NCBI RefSeq assembly: GCF_051401765.1
Contig: NW_027480429.1
Coordinates: 10,730,157-10,794,156 of the forward strand
DNA: 64,000 nt
Source: Calliopsis andreniformis
Lineage: Eukaryota > Arthropoda > Insecta > Hymenoptera > Andrenidae
Direction: 5' to 3'
In this document: one piece after another, positions 52,118-63,906 of the stretch
How positions within the stretch are numbered: position 1 is the first letter of the stretch
Layout: each line of letters opens with the position of its first letter
The notes under the pieces: model-generated
Database searches by the model: none
What the model saw: the letters and a program-made list of their open reading frames with translations, nothing else
What the model was told of the DNA's origin: nothing
Position numbers and translations under genes: made by a program

Positions 52118-53422
52118 AAGTCAACGCCAGAAGCATAAAATACAATATAAATACAACAGCTTTTCCATCGAATAAAACGAATAATTGCAACCAGTATGAA
52201 ACTTATGGCCATTTCTACTTTCCGAGCAACCTAGGCTTCACCCTAGGGCGTTGCTCCAACATATTGAATAGTTAGGGCCTTAGAAGTCTACGCCCGAACC
52301 ATAAAATACAAAAAAAATACAACAGTGTTTCCTTCATATAACAGGAATAATTTCGACCAGTTTGAAAGTGATGGCCAATTCTACGTTCCGGGCAACCCAG
52401 GCTTCACTCTAGGGCGTTGCTCCACCAGATCGAATAGTTAGTGCCATAGAAGTCAACGCCAGAAGCATAAAATACGATATAAATACAACAGCTTTTCCAT
52501 CGTATAAAACGAGTAATTGCAACCAGTGTGAAAGTAATGGTCATTCCTACGTTCCGAGCAACCTAGGATCCACTCTAGGGCGTTGCTCCACCAGATCGAA
52601 TGGTTAGGTCCTTAGAAGTAAACGCCAGAATCATAAAGTACAATATAAATACAACAGCGTTTCCATCGTATAAAATGAATAATTGCAACAAGTTTGAAAG
52701 TTATGGTCATTTCTACATTCCGAGCAACCTAGGATTCACTCTAGGGCGTTGCTCCACCAGATCGAATAGTTAGGTCCTTAGAAGTAAACGCCAGCAGCAT
52801 AAAATACGATATAAATACAACAGCTTTTCCATCGTATAAAAGGAATAATTGCAAACAGTGTGAAAGTAATGGTCATTTCTACGTTCCGGGCAAGCTAGGC
52901 TTCACCCTAGGCTGTTGTTCCACCAGATCGAATAGTTAGGGCCTAAGAAGTGAACGCCAGAAGCATAAAATGCAATAAAAATACAACAGTTTTCCATCGT
53001 ATAACAAGATTAATTGCAACTAGTTTGAAAGAGATGGTCATTTCTCCTTTCCGGGCAACCTAGGCTTCACTCTAGGGCGTTGCTCCACTAGATCGAACAG
53101 CTAGGGCCTTAGGAGTCAACGCCCGAAGCATTAAGTACAAAATAAATAGAACAGTTTTTCCATTGTATAAAACGAATAATTGCTACCAGTGTAAAAGTTA
53201 TGGTCATTTCTACGTTCCGGGCAACCTAGGCTTCACCCTAGGCCGTTGTTCCACCAGATCGAATAGTTAGGGCCTAAGAAGTGAACGCCAGAAGCATAAA
53301 ATGCAATAAAAATACAACAGTTTTTCCATCGTATAGCAGGAATAATTTGCAACCAGTGTGATAGTAGTGGTCATTTCTACGTTCCGGGCAACCTAGGTTT
53401 CACTCCAGGGCGTTGCTCCACC
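52118..53422. repeat. Right-domain block, copy B (73-monomer offset)
   Basis: Matches 39,998-41,302. Compared with the copy near 56.3 kb, the offset is 3,986 bp (24 monomers) on its left part and 3,820 bp (23 monomers) on its right part, so the 56-kb copy has lost one monomer at about 56,670. Confidence 0.82.
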
Positions 53423-53567
53423 AGATCGAATAGTTAGGGCTTAAGAAGTGAACGCCAGAAGCATAAAATACGATATAAATACAACAGCTTTTCCACCGTA
53501 TAAAACGAATAATTGCAACCAGTTTGAAAGTTATGTTCATTTCTACTTTGCGGGCAAGCTAGGCTTC

Positions 53568-54528
53568 ACCCTAGGCCGTTGTTCCACCAGATCGAATAGT
53601 TAGGGCCTAAGAAGTGAACGCCAGAAGCATAAAATGCAATAAAAATACAACAGCTTTTCCATCGTGTAGCAGGAATAATTTGCAACCAGTGTGATAGTAG
53701 TGGTCATTTCTACGTTCCGGGCAACCTAGGTTTCACTCCAGGGCGTTGCTCCACCAGGTCGAATAGTTACGGCCTCAGAAGTCAACGCCAGAAGCATAAA
53801 ATGCTATAAAGATGCAACAGTTTTTCCATCGTATAAAACGAATACTTGCCACCAGTGTGAAAGTTATGTTCATTTCTACGTTCCGCGCAACCTGGGCTTT
53901 ACTCTAGCGCGTTGTTCCACCAGATGGGATAGTTAGGGCCTAAGAAGTGAACGCCAGAAGCATAAAATACAATATAAATACAACAGTTTTTCCATCGTAT
54001 AAAACGAATAATAGCAACCAGTGTGAAAGTTATGGTCATTTCTACGTTCCGGGCAACCTAGGTTTCACTCTAGGACGTTGCTCCACCAGATCAAACAGTT
54101 AGGGCCTTAGAAGCCAACGCCCGAAGCATTAAATACAAAATAAATAGAACAGTTTTTCCATTGTATAAAACGAATAATTGCTACCAGTGTAAAAGTTATG
54201 GTCATTTCTACGTTCCGGGCAACCTAGGTTTCACTCTAGGACGTTGCTCCACCAGATCAAACAGTTAGGGCCTTAGAAGCCAACGCCCGAAGCATTAAAT
54301 ACAAAATAAATAGAACAGTTTTTCCATTGTATAAAACGAATAATTGCTACCAGTGTAAAAGTTATGGTCATTTCTACGTTCCGGGCAACCTAGGCTTCAT
54401 CCTAGGCCGTTGTTCCGCCAGATCGAATAGTTAGGGCCTAAGAAGTGAACGCCAGAAGCATAAAACACAATATAAATACAACAGTTTTTCCAGCATATAA
54501 AACGAATAAATGCAACCAGTATGAAAGT
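53568..54528. repeat. Copy of 48,256-49,050 with one extra monomer
   Basis: The offset is 5,312 bp (32 monomers) on the left and 5,478 bp (33 monomers) on the right. The extra monomer is the tandem duplication at 54,027-54,394, which identifies both the ancestral order and the inserted unit. Confidence 0.87.
54027..54394. repeat. Perfect tandem single-monomer duplication
   Basis: About 200 bp starting at 54,027 recur without a visible difference at an offset of 166 bp. The duplicated monomer has TAGGACGTTG, ATCAAACAG and AAGCATTAAATAC. The related units at 45,430, 48,750 and 61,550 have this monomer only once, so the duplication is specific to this copy and recent. Confidence 0.92.
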
Positions 54529-54961
54529 TATGGTCATTTCTACTTTCCGGGCAACCTAGGCTTCACCCTCGGGCAATGCACCAACAGATTGAATAGTTAG
54601 GGCCTTAGAGGTCAATGCCCGAAGCATAAAATCCAGTAAAAATACAACAGTTTTTCCATCGTATAACAGGATGAATTGCAACCAGTTTGAAAGTGATGGT
54701 CATTTCTACGTTCCGGGCAACCTAGGCTTCACTCTAGGGCGTTGCTCCACCAGATCGAATAGTTAGGGCCTAAGAAGTGAACGCCAGAAGCATAAAATAC
54801 AATATAAGTACAACAGTTTTTCCATCGTATAAAACGAATAATTGCAACCAGTGTGAAAGTAATGGTGATTTCTACGTTCCCGGCAACGTAGGTTTCACTC
54901 TAGGGCGTTGATCCACCAGAGGGAATAGTTAGGGCCTAGGAAGTCAACGCCAGAAGCATAA

Positions 54962-55697
54962 AATACAATATAAATACAACAGCTTTTCAATCGTATAAAA
55001 CGAATAATTGCAACCAGTGTGAAAGTTATGTTCATTTCTACGTTCTGCGCAACCTGGGCTTTACTCTAGCGCGTTGTTCCACCAGATGGGACAGTTAGGG
55101 CCTAAGAAGTGAACGCCAGAAGCATAAAATACAATATAAATACAACAGTTTTTCCATCGTATAAAACGAATAATAGCAACCAGTGTGAAAGTTATGGTCA
55201 TTTCTACGGTCCGGGCAATCTAGGCTTCACTCTAGGGCGTTGCTCCACCAGATCAAACAGTTAGGGCCTTAGAAGCCAACGCCCGAAGCATTAAATACAA
55301 AATAAATAGAACAGTTTTTCCATTGTATAAAACGAATAATTGCTACCAGTGTAAAAGTTATGGTCATTTCTACGTTCCGGGCAACCTAGGCTTCATCCTA
55401 GGCCGTTGTTCCACCAGATCGAATAGTTAGGGCCTAAGAAGTGAACGCCAGAAGCATAAAACACAATATAAATACAACAGTTTTTCCAGCATATAAAACG
55501 AATAAATGCAACCAGTATGAAAGTTATGGTCATTTCTACGGTCCGGGCAACCTAGGCTTCACTCTAGGGCGTTGCTCCACCAGATCGAATAGTTAGGGCC
55601 TTAGAAGTCCACGCCAGAAGTATAAAATACGATAAAGATGCAACAGTTTTTCCATCGTATAAAACGAATAATTGCAACCAGTGTGAAATTTATGGTC
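54962..55697. repeat. 16-monomer-offset block, copy A
   Basis: Repeated at 57,619-58,353, offset 2,657 bp. The pair shares CTTTTCAATCG, the CTAGCGCG monomer with GATGGGACAG, and ACGGTCCGGGC. The end is set by TCATTTCTACGG here against TCATTCCTACAT in the partner. Confidence 0.83.
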
Positions 55698-56154
55698 ATT
55701 TCTACGGTCCGGGCAACCTAGGCTTCACTCTAGGGCGTTGCTCCACCAGATCGAATAGTTAGGGCCTTAGAAGCCAACGCCCGAAGCATTAAATACAAAA
55801 TAAATAGAACAGCGTTTCCATCGCATAAAACGAATAATTGCAACAAGTGTGAAAGTTATGGTCATTTCTACATTCCGAGCAACCTAGGCTTCACTCTAGG
55901 GCGTTGCTCCTCCAGATCGAATAGTTAGTGCCTTAGAAGTCAACACCAGAAGCATAAAATACAATATAAATACAACAGCTTTTCCATCGTATAAAACAAA
56001 TAATTGCAACCAGAATGAAACTTATGATCATTTCTACTTTCCGAGCAACCTAGGCTTCACCCTAGGGCGTTGCTCAAACGGATTGAATAGTTAGGGCCTT
56101 AGAAGTCAACGCCCGAACCATAAAATGCAAAAAAAAAAACAACAGCGTTTCAAT

Positions 56155-57625
56155 CGAATAAAACGAATAATTGCAACCAGTATGAAACTTATGGCCATTT
56201 CTACTTTCCGAGCAACCTAGGCTTCACCCTAGGGCGTTGCTCCAACATATTGAATAGTTAGGGCCTTACAAGTCTACGCCCGAACCATAAAATACAAAAA
56301 AAATACAACAGTGTTTCCTTCATATAACAGGAATAATTTCGACCAGTTTGAAAGTGATGGCCAATTCTACGTTCCGGGCAACCCAGGCTTCACTCTAGGG
56401 CGTTGCTCCACCAGATCGAATAGTTAGTGCCATAGAAGTCAACGCCAGAAGCATAAAATACGATATAAATACAACAGCTTTTCCATCGTATAAAACGAAT
56501 AATTGCAACCAGTGTGAAAGTAATGGTCATTCCTACGTTCCGAGCAACCTAGGATTCACTCTAGGGCGTTGCTCCACCAGATCGAATAGTTAGGTCCTTA
56601 GAAGTAAACGCCAGAATCATAAAGTACAATATAAATACAACAGCGTTTCCATCGTATAAAGCGAATAATTGCAACAAGTTTGAAAGTAATGGTCATTTCT
56701 ACGTTCCGGGCAAGCTAGGCTTCACCCTAGGCTGTTGTTCCACCAGATCGAATAGTTAGGGCCTAAGAAGTGAACGCCAGAAGCATAAAATGCAATAAAA
56801 ATACAACAGTTTTCCATCGTATAACAAGATTAATTGCAACTAGTTTGAAAGTGATGGTCATTTCCCCTTTCCGGGCAACCTAGGCTTCACTCTAGGGCGT
56901 TGCTCCACTAGATCGAACAGCTAGGGCCTTAGGAGTCAACGCCCGAAGCATTAAGTACAAAATAAATAGAACAGTTTTTCCATTCTATAAAACGAATAAT
57001 TGCTACCAGTGTAAAAGTTATGGTCATTTCTACGTTCCGGGCAACCTAGGCTTCACCCTAGGCCGTTGTTCCACCAGATCGAATAGTTAGGGCCTAAGAA
57101 GTGAACGCCAGAAGCATAAAATGCAATAAAAATACAACAGTTTTTCCATCGTATAGCAGGTATAATTTGCAACCAGTGTGATAGTAGTGGTCATTTCTAA
57201 GTTCCGGGCAACCTAGCTTTCACTCCAGGGCGTTGCTCCACCAGGTCGAATAGTTACGGCCTAAGAAGTCAACGTCAGAAGCATAAAATACGATAAAGAT
57301 GCAACAGTTTTTCCATCGTATAAAACGAATAATTGCAACCAGTGTGAAAGTTATGGTCATTTCTACATTTCGAGCAACCTAGGCTTCACTCTAGGGCGTT
57401 GTTCCACCAGATCGAATAGTTAGGGCTTAAGAAGTGAACGCCAGAAGCATAAAATACGATATAAATACAACAGCGTTTCCACCGTATAAAACGAATAATT
57501 GCAACCAGTTTGAAAGTTATGTTCATTTCTACTTTCCGGGCAAGCTAGGCTTCACCCTAGGCCGTTGTTCCACCAGATCGAATAGTTAGGGCCTAAGAAG
57601 TGAACGCCAGAAGCATAAAATGCAA
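56155..57625. repeat. 22-monomer-offset block, copy A
   Basis: Nearly nine monomers repeated at 59,810-61,281 (offset 3,655 bp). Both have the TTTCCTTCATATAAC monomer with an 8-A tract, CAACCCAGGC, CATAAAGTACAATATAAAT with AAGCGAATAATTGC, and CCTAGCTTTCACTCCAGG. The adjoining 55,805-56,100 matches 59,294-59,590 at 3,489 bp, so the second unit has one extra monomer near 59,634-59,800. Confidence 0.86.
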
Positions 57626-58353
57626 TATAAATACAACAGCTTTTCAATCGTATAAAACGAATAATTGCAACCAGTGTGAAAGTTATGTTCATTTCTACGT
57701 TCCGCGCAACCTGGGCTTTACTCTAGCGCGTTGTTCCACCAGATGGGACAGTTAGGGCCTAAGAAGTGAACGCCAGAAGCATAAAATAAAATATAAATAC
57801 AACAGTTTTTCCATCGTATAAAACGAATAATAGCAACCAGTGTGAAAGTTATGGTCATTTCTACGGTCCGGGCAACCTAGGCTTCACTCTAGGGCGTTGC
57901 TCCACCAGATCAAACAGTTAGGGCCTTAGAAGCCAACGCCCGAAGCATTAAATACAAAATAAATAGAACAGTTTTTCCATTGTATAAAACGAATAATTGC
58001 TACCAGTGTAAAAGTTATGGTCATTTCTACGTTCCGGGCAACCTAGGCTTCATCCTAGGCCGTTGTTCCACCAGATCGAATAGTTAGGGCCTAAGAAGTG
58101 AACGCCAGAAGCATAAAACACAATATAAATACAACAGTTTTTCCAGCATATAAAACGAATAAATGCAACCAGTATGAAAGTTATGGTCATTTCTACGGTC
58201 CGGGCAACCTAGGCTTCACTCTAGGGCGTTGCTCCACCAGATCGAATAGTTAGGGCCTTAGAAGTCCACGCCAGAAGCATAAATACGATAAAGATGCAAC
58301 AGTTTTTCCATCGTATAAAACGAATAATTGCAACCAGTGTGAAATTTATGGTC
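57619..58353. repeat. 16-monomer-offset block, copy B
   Basis: Matches 54,962-55,697, with a one-base deletion in AAGCATAAATACG near 58,281 and AATAAAATATAAAT for AATACAATATAAAT near 57,786. Downstream it continues into a copy of 43,645-44,940. Confidence 0.83.
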
Positions 58354-59552
58354 ATTCCTACATTCCGAGCAACCTAGACTTCACTCTAGAGCGTTGCTCC
58401 ACCAGACCGAATAGTTAGGTCCTTAGAAGTCAACGCCAGAAGCATAAAATACGATATAAATACAACAGTTTGTCCATCGTAGAACAGGAATATTTGCGAC
58501 CAGTGCGAAAGTTACGGTCATTTCTGCGTTCCGGGCAACCTAGGCTTCACTCTAGGGCGTTGCTCCACCAGATTCAACAGTTAGGGCCTTAGAAGTCATC
58601 GCCCGAAGCATAAAATACAAAATAAATGGAACCGTTTTTCCATTGTATAAAACGAATAATTGCTACCAGTGTAAAAGTTATGGTCATTTCTACGTTCCAG
58701 GCAACCTTGGCTTCACCCTAGGGCGTTGTTCCACCAGATCGAATAGTTAGGGCCTAAGAAGTGAACGCCAGAAGCACAAAATACGATATAAATACAACAG
58801 CTTTTCCATCGTATAAAAGGAATAAGTGCAAACAGTGTGAAAGTAATGGTCATTTCTACTTTCCGGGCAACCTAGGCTTCACCCTCGGGCATTGCTCCAA
58901 CAGATTGAACAGTTAGGGCCTTAGAAGTCAATGCCCGAAGCATAAAATGCAATAAAAATACAACAGTTTTTCCATCGTATAAAACGAATAATTGCAACCA
59001 GTGTGAAAGTAATGGTCATTTCTAAGTTCAGGGCACCCTAGGCGTCACTCTAGGGCGTTGCTCCACCACATCTAATAGCTGCGGCCTTAGAAGTCAACGC
59101 CAGAGGCATAAAATACGATATAAATACAACAGTTTTTCCATCGTATAACTAGATTAATTGCAACCAGTTTGAAAGTGATGGTCATTTCTCCTTTCCGGGC
59201 AACCTAGGCTTCACTCTAGGGCGTTGCTCCACTAGATCGAATAGCTAGGGCCTTAGAAGTCAACGCGCGAACCATAAAATGCAAAAAAAAAAAAACAACA
59301 GCGTTTCCATCGCATAAAACGAATAATTGCAACAAGTGTGAAAGTTATGGTCATTTCTACATTCCGAGCAACCTAGGCTTCACTCTAGGGCGTTGCTCCT
59401 CCAGATCGAATAGTTAGTGCCTTAGAAGTCAACACCAGAAGCATAAAATACAATATAAATACAACAGCTTTTCCATCGTATAAAACAAATAATTGCAACC
59501 AGTATGAAACGTATGGTCATTTCTACTTTCCGAGCAACCTAGGCTTCACCCT
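58257..59552. repeat. Copy of 43,645-44,940 (88-monomer offset)
   Basis: About 1.3 kb aligned at an offset of about 14,612 bp. Shared features include the GACTTCACTCTAGAGCG monomer, GTTTGTCCATCGTAGAAC, CCTCGGGCATTG, ACTAGATTAATTGC and the longest A-tract (13 A) at the same place (44,671 and 59,283). Confidence 0.83.
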
Positions 59553-59809
59553 AGGGCGTTGATCAAACGGATAGAATAGTTAGGGCCTTAGAAGTCAACG
59601 CGCGAACCATAAAATGCAAAAAAAAAAACAACAGCGTTTCCATCGCATAAAACGAATAATTGCAACAAGTGTGAAAGTTATGGTCATTTCTACATTCCGA
59701 GCAACCTAGGCTTCACTCTAGGGCGTTGCTCCACCAGATCGAATAGTTAGTGCCTAAGAAGTCAACGCCAGAAGCATAAAATACAATATAAATACAACAG
59801 CTTTTCCAT

Positions 59810-61281
59810 CGAATAAAACGAATAATTGCAACCAGTATGAAACTTATGGCCATTTCTACTTTCCGAGCAACCTAGGCTTCACCCTAGGGCGTTGCTCCAA
59901 CATATTGAATAGTTAGGGCCTTACAAGTCTACGCCCGAACCATAAAATACAAAAAAAATACAACAGTGTTTCCTTCATATAACAGGAATAATTTCGACCA
60001 GTTTGAAAGTGATGGCCAATTCTACGTTCCGGGCAACCCAGGCTTCACTCTAGGGCGTTGCTCCACCAGATCGAATAGTTAGTGCCATAGAAGTCAACGC
60101 CAGAAGCATAAAATACGATATAAATACAACAGCTTTTCCATCGTATAAAACGAATAATTGCAACCAGTGTGAAAGTAATGGTCATTCCTACGTTCCGAGC
60201 AACCTAGGATTCACTCTAGGGCGTTGCTCCACCAGATCGAATAGTTAGGTCCTTAGAAGTAAACGCCAGAATCATAAAGTACAATATAAATACAACAGCG
60301 TTTCCATCGTATAAAGCGAATAATTGCAACAAGTTTGAAAGTAATGGTCATTTCTACGTTCCGGGCAAGCTAGGCTTCACCCTAGGCTGTTGTTCCACCA
60401 GATCGAATAGTTAGGGCCTAAGAAGTGAACGCCAGAAGCATAAAATGCAATAAAAATACAACAGTTTTCCATCGTATAACAAGATTAATTGCAACTAGTT
60501 TGAAAGTGATGGTCATTTCTCCTTTCCGGGCAACCTAGGCTTCACTCTAGGGCGTTGCTCCACTAGATCGAACAGCTAGGGCCTTAGGAGTCAACGCCCG
60601 AAGCATTAAGTACAAAATAAATAGAACAGTTTTTCCATTGTATAAAACGAATAATTGCTACCAGTGTAAAAGTTATGGTCATTTCTACGTTCCGGGCAAC
60701 CTAGGCTGCACCCTAGGCCGTTGTTCCACCAGATCGAATAGTTAGGGCCTAAGAAGTGAACGCCAGAAGCATAAAATGCAATAAAAATACAACAGTTTTT
60801 CCATCGTATAGCAGGTATAATTTGCAACCAGTGTGATAGTAGTGGTCATTTCTAAGTTCCGGGCAACCTAGCTTTCACTCCAGGGCGTTGCTCCACCAGG
60901 TCGAATAGTTACGGCCTAAGAAGTCAACGTCAGAAGCATAAAATACGATAAAGATGCAACAGTTTTTCCATCGTATAAAACGAATAATTGCAACCAGTGT
61001 GAAAGTTATGGTCATTTCTACATTTCGAGCAACCTAGGCTTCACTCTAGGGCGTTGTTCCACCAGATCGAATAGTTAGGGCTTAAGAAGTGAACGCCAGA
61101 AGCATAAAATACGATATAAATACAACAGCTTTTCCACCGTATAAAACGAATAATTGCAACCAGTTTGAAAGTTATGTTCATTTCTACTTTCCGGGCAAGC
61201 TAGGCTTCACCCTAGGCCGTTGTTCCACCAGATCGAATAGTTAGGGCCTAAGAAGTGAACGCCAGAAGCATAAAATGCAAT
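59810..61281. repeat. 22-monomer-offset block, copy B
   Basis: Matches 56,155-57,625. Differences are few, for example TCTCCTTTCC against TCCCCTTTCC and GGCTGCACCC against GGCTTCACCC near 60,706. Right of it the sequence resembles 53,614-53,700 and then jumps near 61,340 to the CTGGGC...CTAGCGCG monomer, a further in-register loss of two monomers. Confidence 0.85.
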
Positions 61282-61759
61282 AAAAATACAACAGCTTTTC
61301 CATCGTGTAGCAGGAATAATTTGCAACCAGTGTGATAGTAGTGGTCATTTCTACGTTCCGCGCAACCTGGGCTTTACTCTAGCGCGTTGTTCCACCAGAT
61401 GGGATAGTTAGGGCCTAAGAAGTGAACGCCAGAAGCATAAAATACAATATAAATACAACAGTTTTTCCATCGTATAAAACGAATAATAGCAACCAGTGTG
61501 AAAGTTATGGTCATTTCTACGTTCCGGGCAACCTAGGTTTCACTCTTGGACGTTGCTCCACCAGATCAAACAGTTAGGGCCTTAGAAGCCAACGCCCGAA
61601 GCATTAAATACAAAATAAATAGAGCAGTTTTTCCATTGTATAAAACGAATAATTGCTACCAGTGTAAAAGTTATGGTCATTTCTACGTTACGGGCAACCT
61701 AGGCTTCATCCTAGGCCGTTGTTCCACCAGATCGAATAGTTAGGGCCTAAGAAGTGAAC

Positions 61760-62240
61760 GCCAGAAGCATAAAACACAATATAAATACAACAGTTTTTCC
61801 AGCATATAAAACGAATAAATGCAACCAGTATGAAAGTTATGGTCATTTCTACTTTCCGGGCAACCTAGGCTTCACCCTAGGGCATTGCTCCAACAGATTG
61901 AATAGTTAGGGCCTTAGAAGTCAATGCCCGAAGCATAAAATCCAGTAAAAATACAACAGTTTTTCCATCGTATAACAGGATGAATTGCAACCAGTTTGAA
62001 AGTGATGGTCATTTCTACGTTCAGGGCAACCTAGGCTTCACTCTAGGGCGTTGCTCCACCAGATCGAATAGTTAGGGCCTAAGAAGTGAACGCCAGAAGC
62101 ATAAAATACAATATAAGTACAACAGTTTTTCCATCGTATAAAACGAATAATTGCAACCAGTGTGAAAGTAATGGTCATTTCTACGTTCCCGGCAACGTAG
62201 GTTTCACTCTAGGGCGTTGATCCACCAGAGGGAATAGTTA
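61760..62240. repeat. Copy of about 54,450-54,930 (44-monomer offset)
   Basis: Identified by the unique ATCCAGTAAAAATAC and ACAGGATGAATTGC variants and the following ACGTAGGTTTC monomer with TTGATCCACCAGAGGG. The offset is 7,309 bp. Single-base changes such as TTCAGGGC for TTCCGGGC near 62,022 separate the copies. Confidence 0.8.
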
Positions 62241-62305
62241 GGGCCCAAGAAGTCAACGCCAGAAGCATAAAATACAATATAAATACAACAGCTTTTCAAT
62301 CGTAT

Positions 62306-63472
62306 AAAACGAATAATTGCAACCAGTGTGAAAGTTATGGACATTTCTACATTCCGGCCAACCTAGGCTTCACCCTAGGGCGTTGATCCACCAGATCGAA
62401 TAGTTAGGGCCTAAGAAGTCAACGCCAGAACCATAAAATACAATATAAATACAACAGCTTTGCCATCGTATAAAATGAATAATTGCAAACAGTGCGAAAG
62501 ATATGGACATTTCTACGTTCCGGGCTACCTAGGCTTCACTCTATGTAGTTCTTCCACCACATCGAATAGCAACGGCCTCAGAAGTCAACGCCAGAAGCAT
62601 AAAATACAATATAAATATAACAGTTTTTCCATTGTATAAAACGAATAATAGCAACCAGTGTGAAAGTTATTGGCATTTCTACGTTCCGGGCAACCTAGGC
62701 TTCACTCTAGGGCGTTGTTCCACCAGATCAAACAGGTAGGGCCATAGAAGTCAACGCCCGAAGCATAAAACACAATATAAATACAACAGCTTTTCCATCG
62801 TATATAATGTATATTTGCATACAGTGTGAAAGTAATGGTCATTTCCATGTTCCGGGCAACCTAGTCTTCACACTAGGGCGTTGTTCCACCAGATCGAATA
62901 GTTAGGGCCTAAGAAGTCAACGCCAGAAGAATAAATCACAATATATGTACAACAGCTTTTCCATCGTATAGAATGAATAATTGCTAACATTGTGAAAGTT
63001 ATGGTCATTTCTACGTTCCGGGCAACATAGGTTTCACTCGAGGGCGTCGCTCCAATAGGTCGAATAGCTAGGGACTTAGAATTCAACGCCAGGAGGATAA
63101 AATACAATATATGTACACCAGTTTTTTCATCGTATAAAATGAATAATTGCAAACATTGTGAAAGTTATGGTCATTTCTACTTTCCGGGCAGCCTAGGCTT
63201 CACCATAGGGCGCTGCTCCAACAGATTGAATAGTTAGGGCCTTAGAACTCAATGCCCGAAGCATAAAATGCAATAAAAGTACAACAGTTCTTCCATCATA
63301 TAACAGGAATAATAGCCACCAGTTTGAATGTGATAGTCATTTCTGCGTTCCGGGCAACTTAGGCTTCACTCTAGGGCGTTGCTGCACCAGATCGAATAGC
63401 TAGGACCTTAGAAGTCAACGCCCGAAGCATAAAATACAAAATAAATGGAACAGTTTTTCCATCGTATAAAAC
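62306..63472. repeat. R block, copy 5, with its left neighbour (120-monomer offset)
   Basis: Matches 42,378-43,544 at an offset of 19,928 bp (120 monomers). The match extends left of the R block proper through TTCCGGCCAACC and the GCTACCTAGG monomer with CTATG(G/T)AGTTCTTCC. It is the longest-distance copy of this length that I could trace, and only about 1.2 kb of it is preserved before the sequence changes partner at 63,472. Confidence 0.86.
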
Positions 63473-63478
63473 GAATAA

Positions 63479-63906
63479 TTGCAACAAGTGTGAAAGTTAT
63501 GGTCATTTCTACATTCCGAGCAACCTAGGCTTCACTCTAGGGCGTTGCTCCTCCAGATCGAATAGTTAGTGCCTTAGAAGTCAACACCAGAAGCATAAAA
63601 TACAATATAAGTACAACAGCTTTTCCATCGTATAAAACAAATAATTGCAACCAGTATGAAACTTATGGTCATTTCTACTTTCCGAGCAACCTAGGCTTCA
63701 CCCTAGGGCGTTGCTCAAACGGATTGAATAGTTAGGGCTTTAGAAGTCAACGCCCGAACCATAAAATGCAAAAAAAAAAAACAACAGCGTTTCAATCGTA
63801 TAAAACGAATAATTGCAACAAGTGTGAAAGTTATGGTCATTTCTACATTCCGAGCAACCTAGGCTTCACTCTAGGGCGTTGCTCCACCAGATCGAATAGT
63901 TAGTGC
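63479..63906. repeat. Copy of 39,565-39,992 (144-monomer offset)
   Basis: The offset is 23,914 bp. Both copies have ACAAGTGTG, CTCCTCCAGATCG, CAACACCAG, a TTGCTCAAACGG monomer and a 12-A tract (39,856 and 63,770) followed by ACAGCGTTTCAATCG. The right end of the window therefore returns to the sequence that opens the right domain. Confidence 0.84.

Larger units (their letters stand above)
39523..63781. repeat. A-tract monomers of the right domain
   Basis: The same subfamily returns after a gap of about 34.5 kb. Tracts lie at 39,523-39,533 (11 A), 39,856-39,867 (12), 40,190-40,197 (8), 44,671-44,683 (13), 47,662-47,669 (8), 52,310-52,317 (8), 56,129-56,139 (11), 56,296-56,303 (8), 59,283-59,295 (13), 59,618-59,628 (11), 59,951-59,958 (8) and 63,770-63,781 (12). 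Long tracts go with GTTTCCATCGCAT or GTTTCAATCG, the 8-A tracts with GTGTTTCC. Length differences between otherwise near-identical copies could be slippage or sequencing error in homopolymers. Confidence 0.92.
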
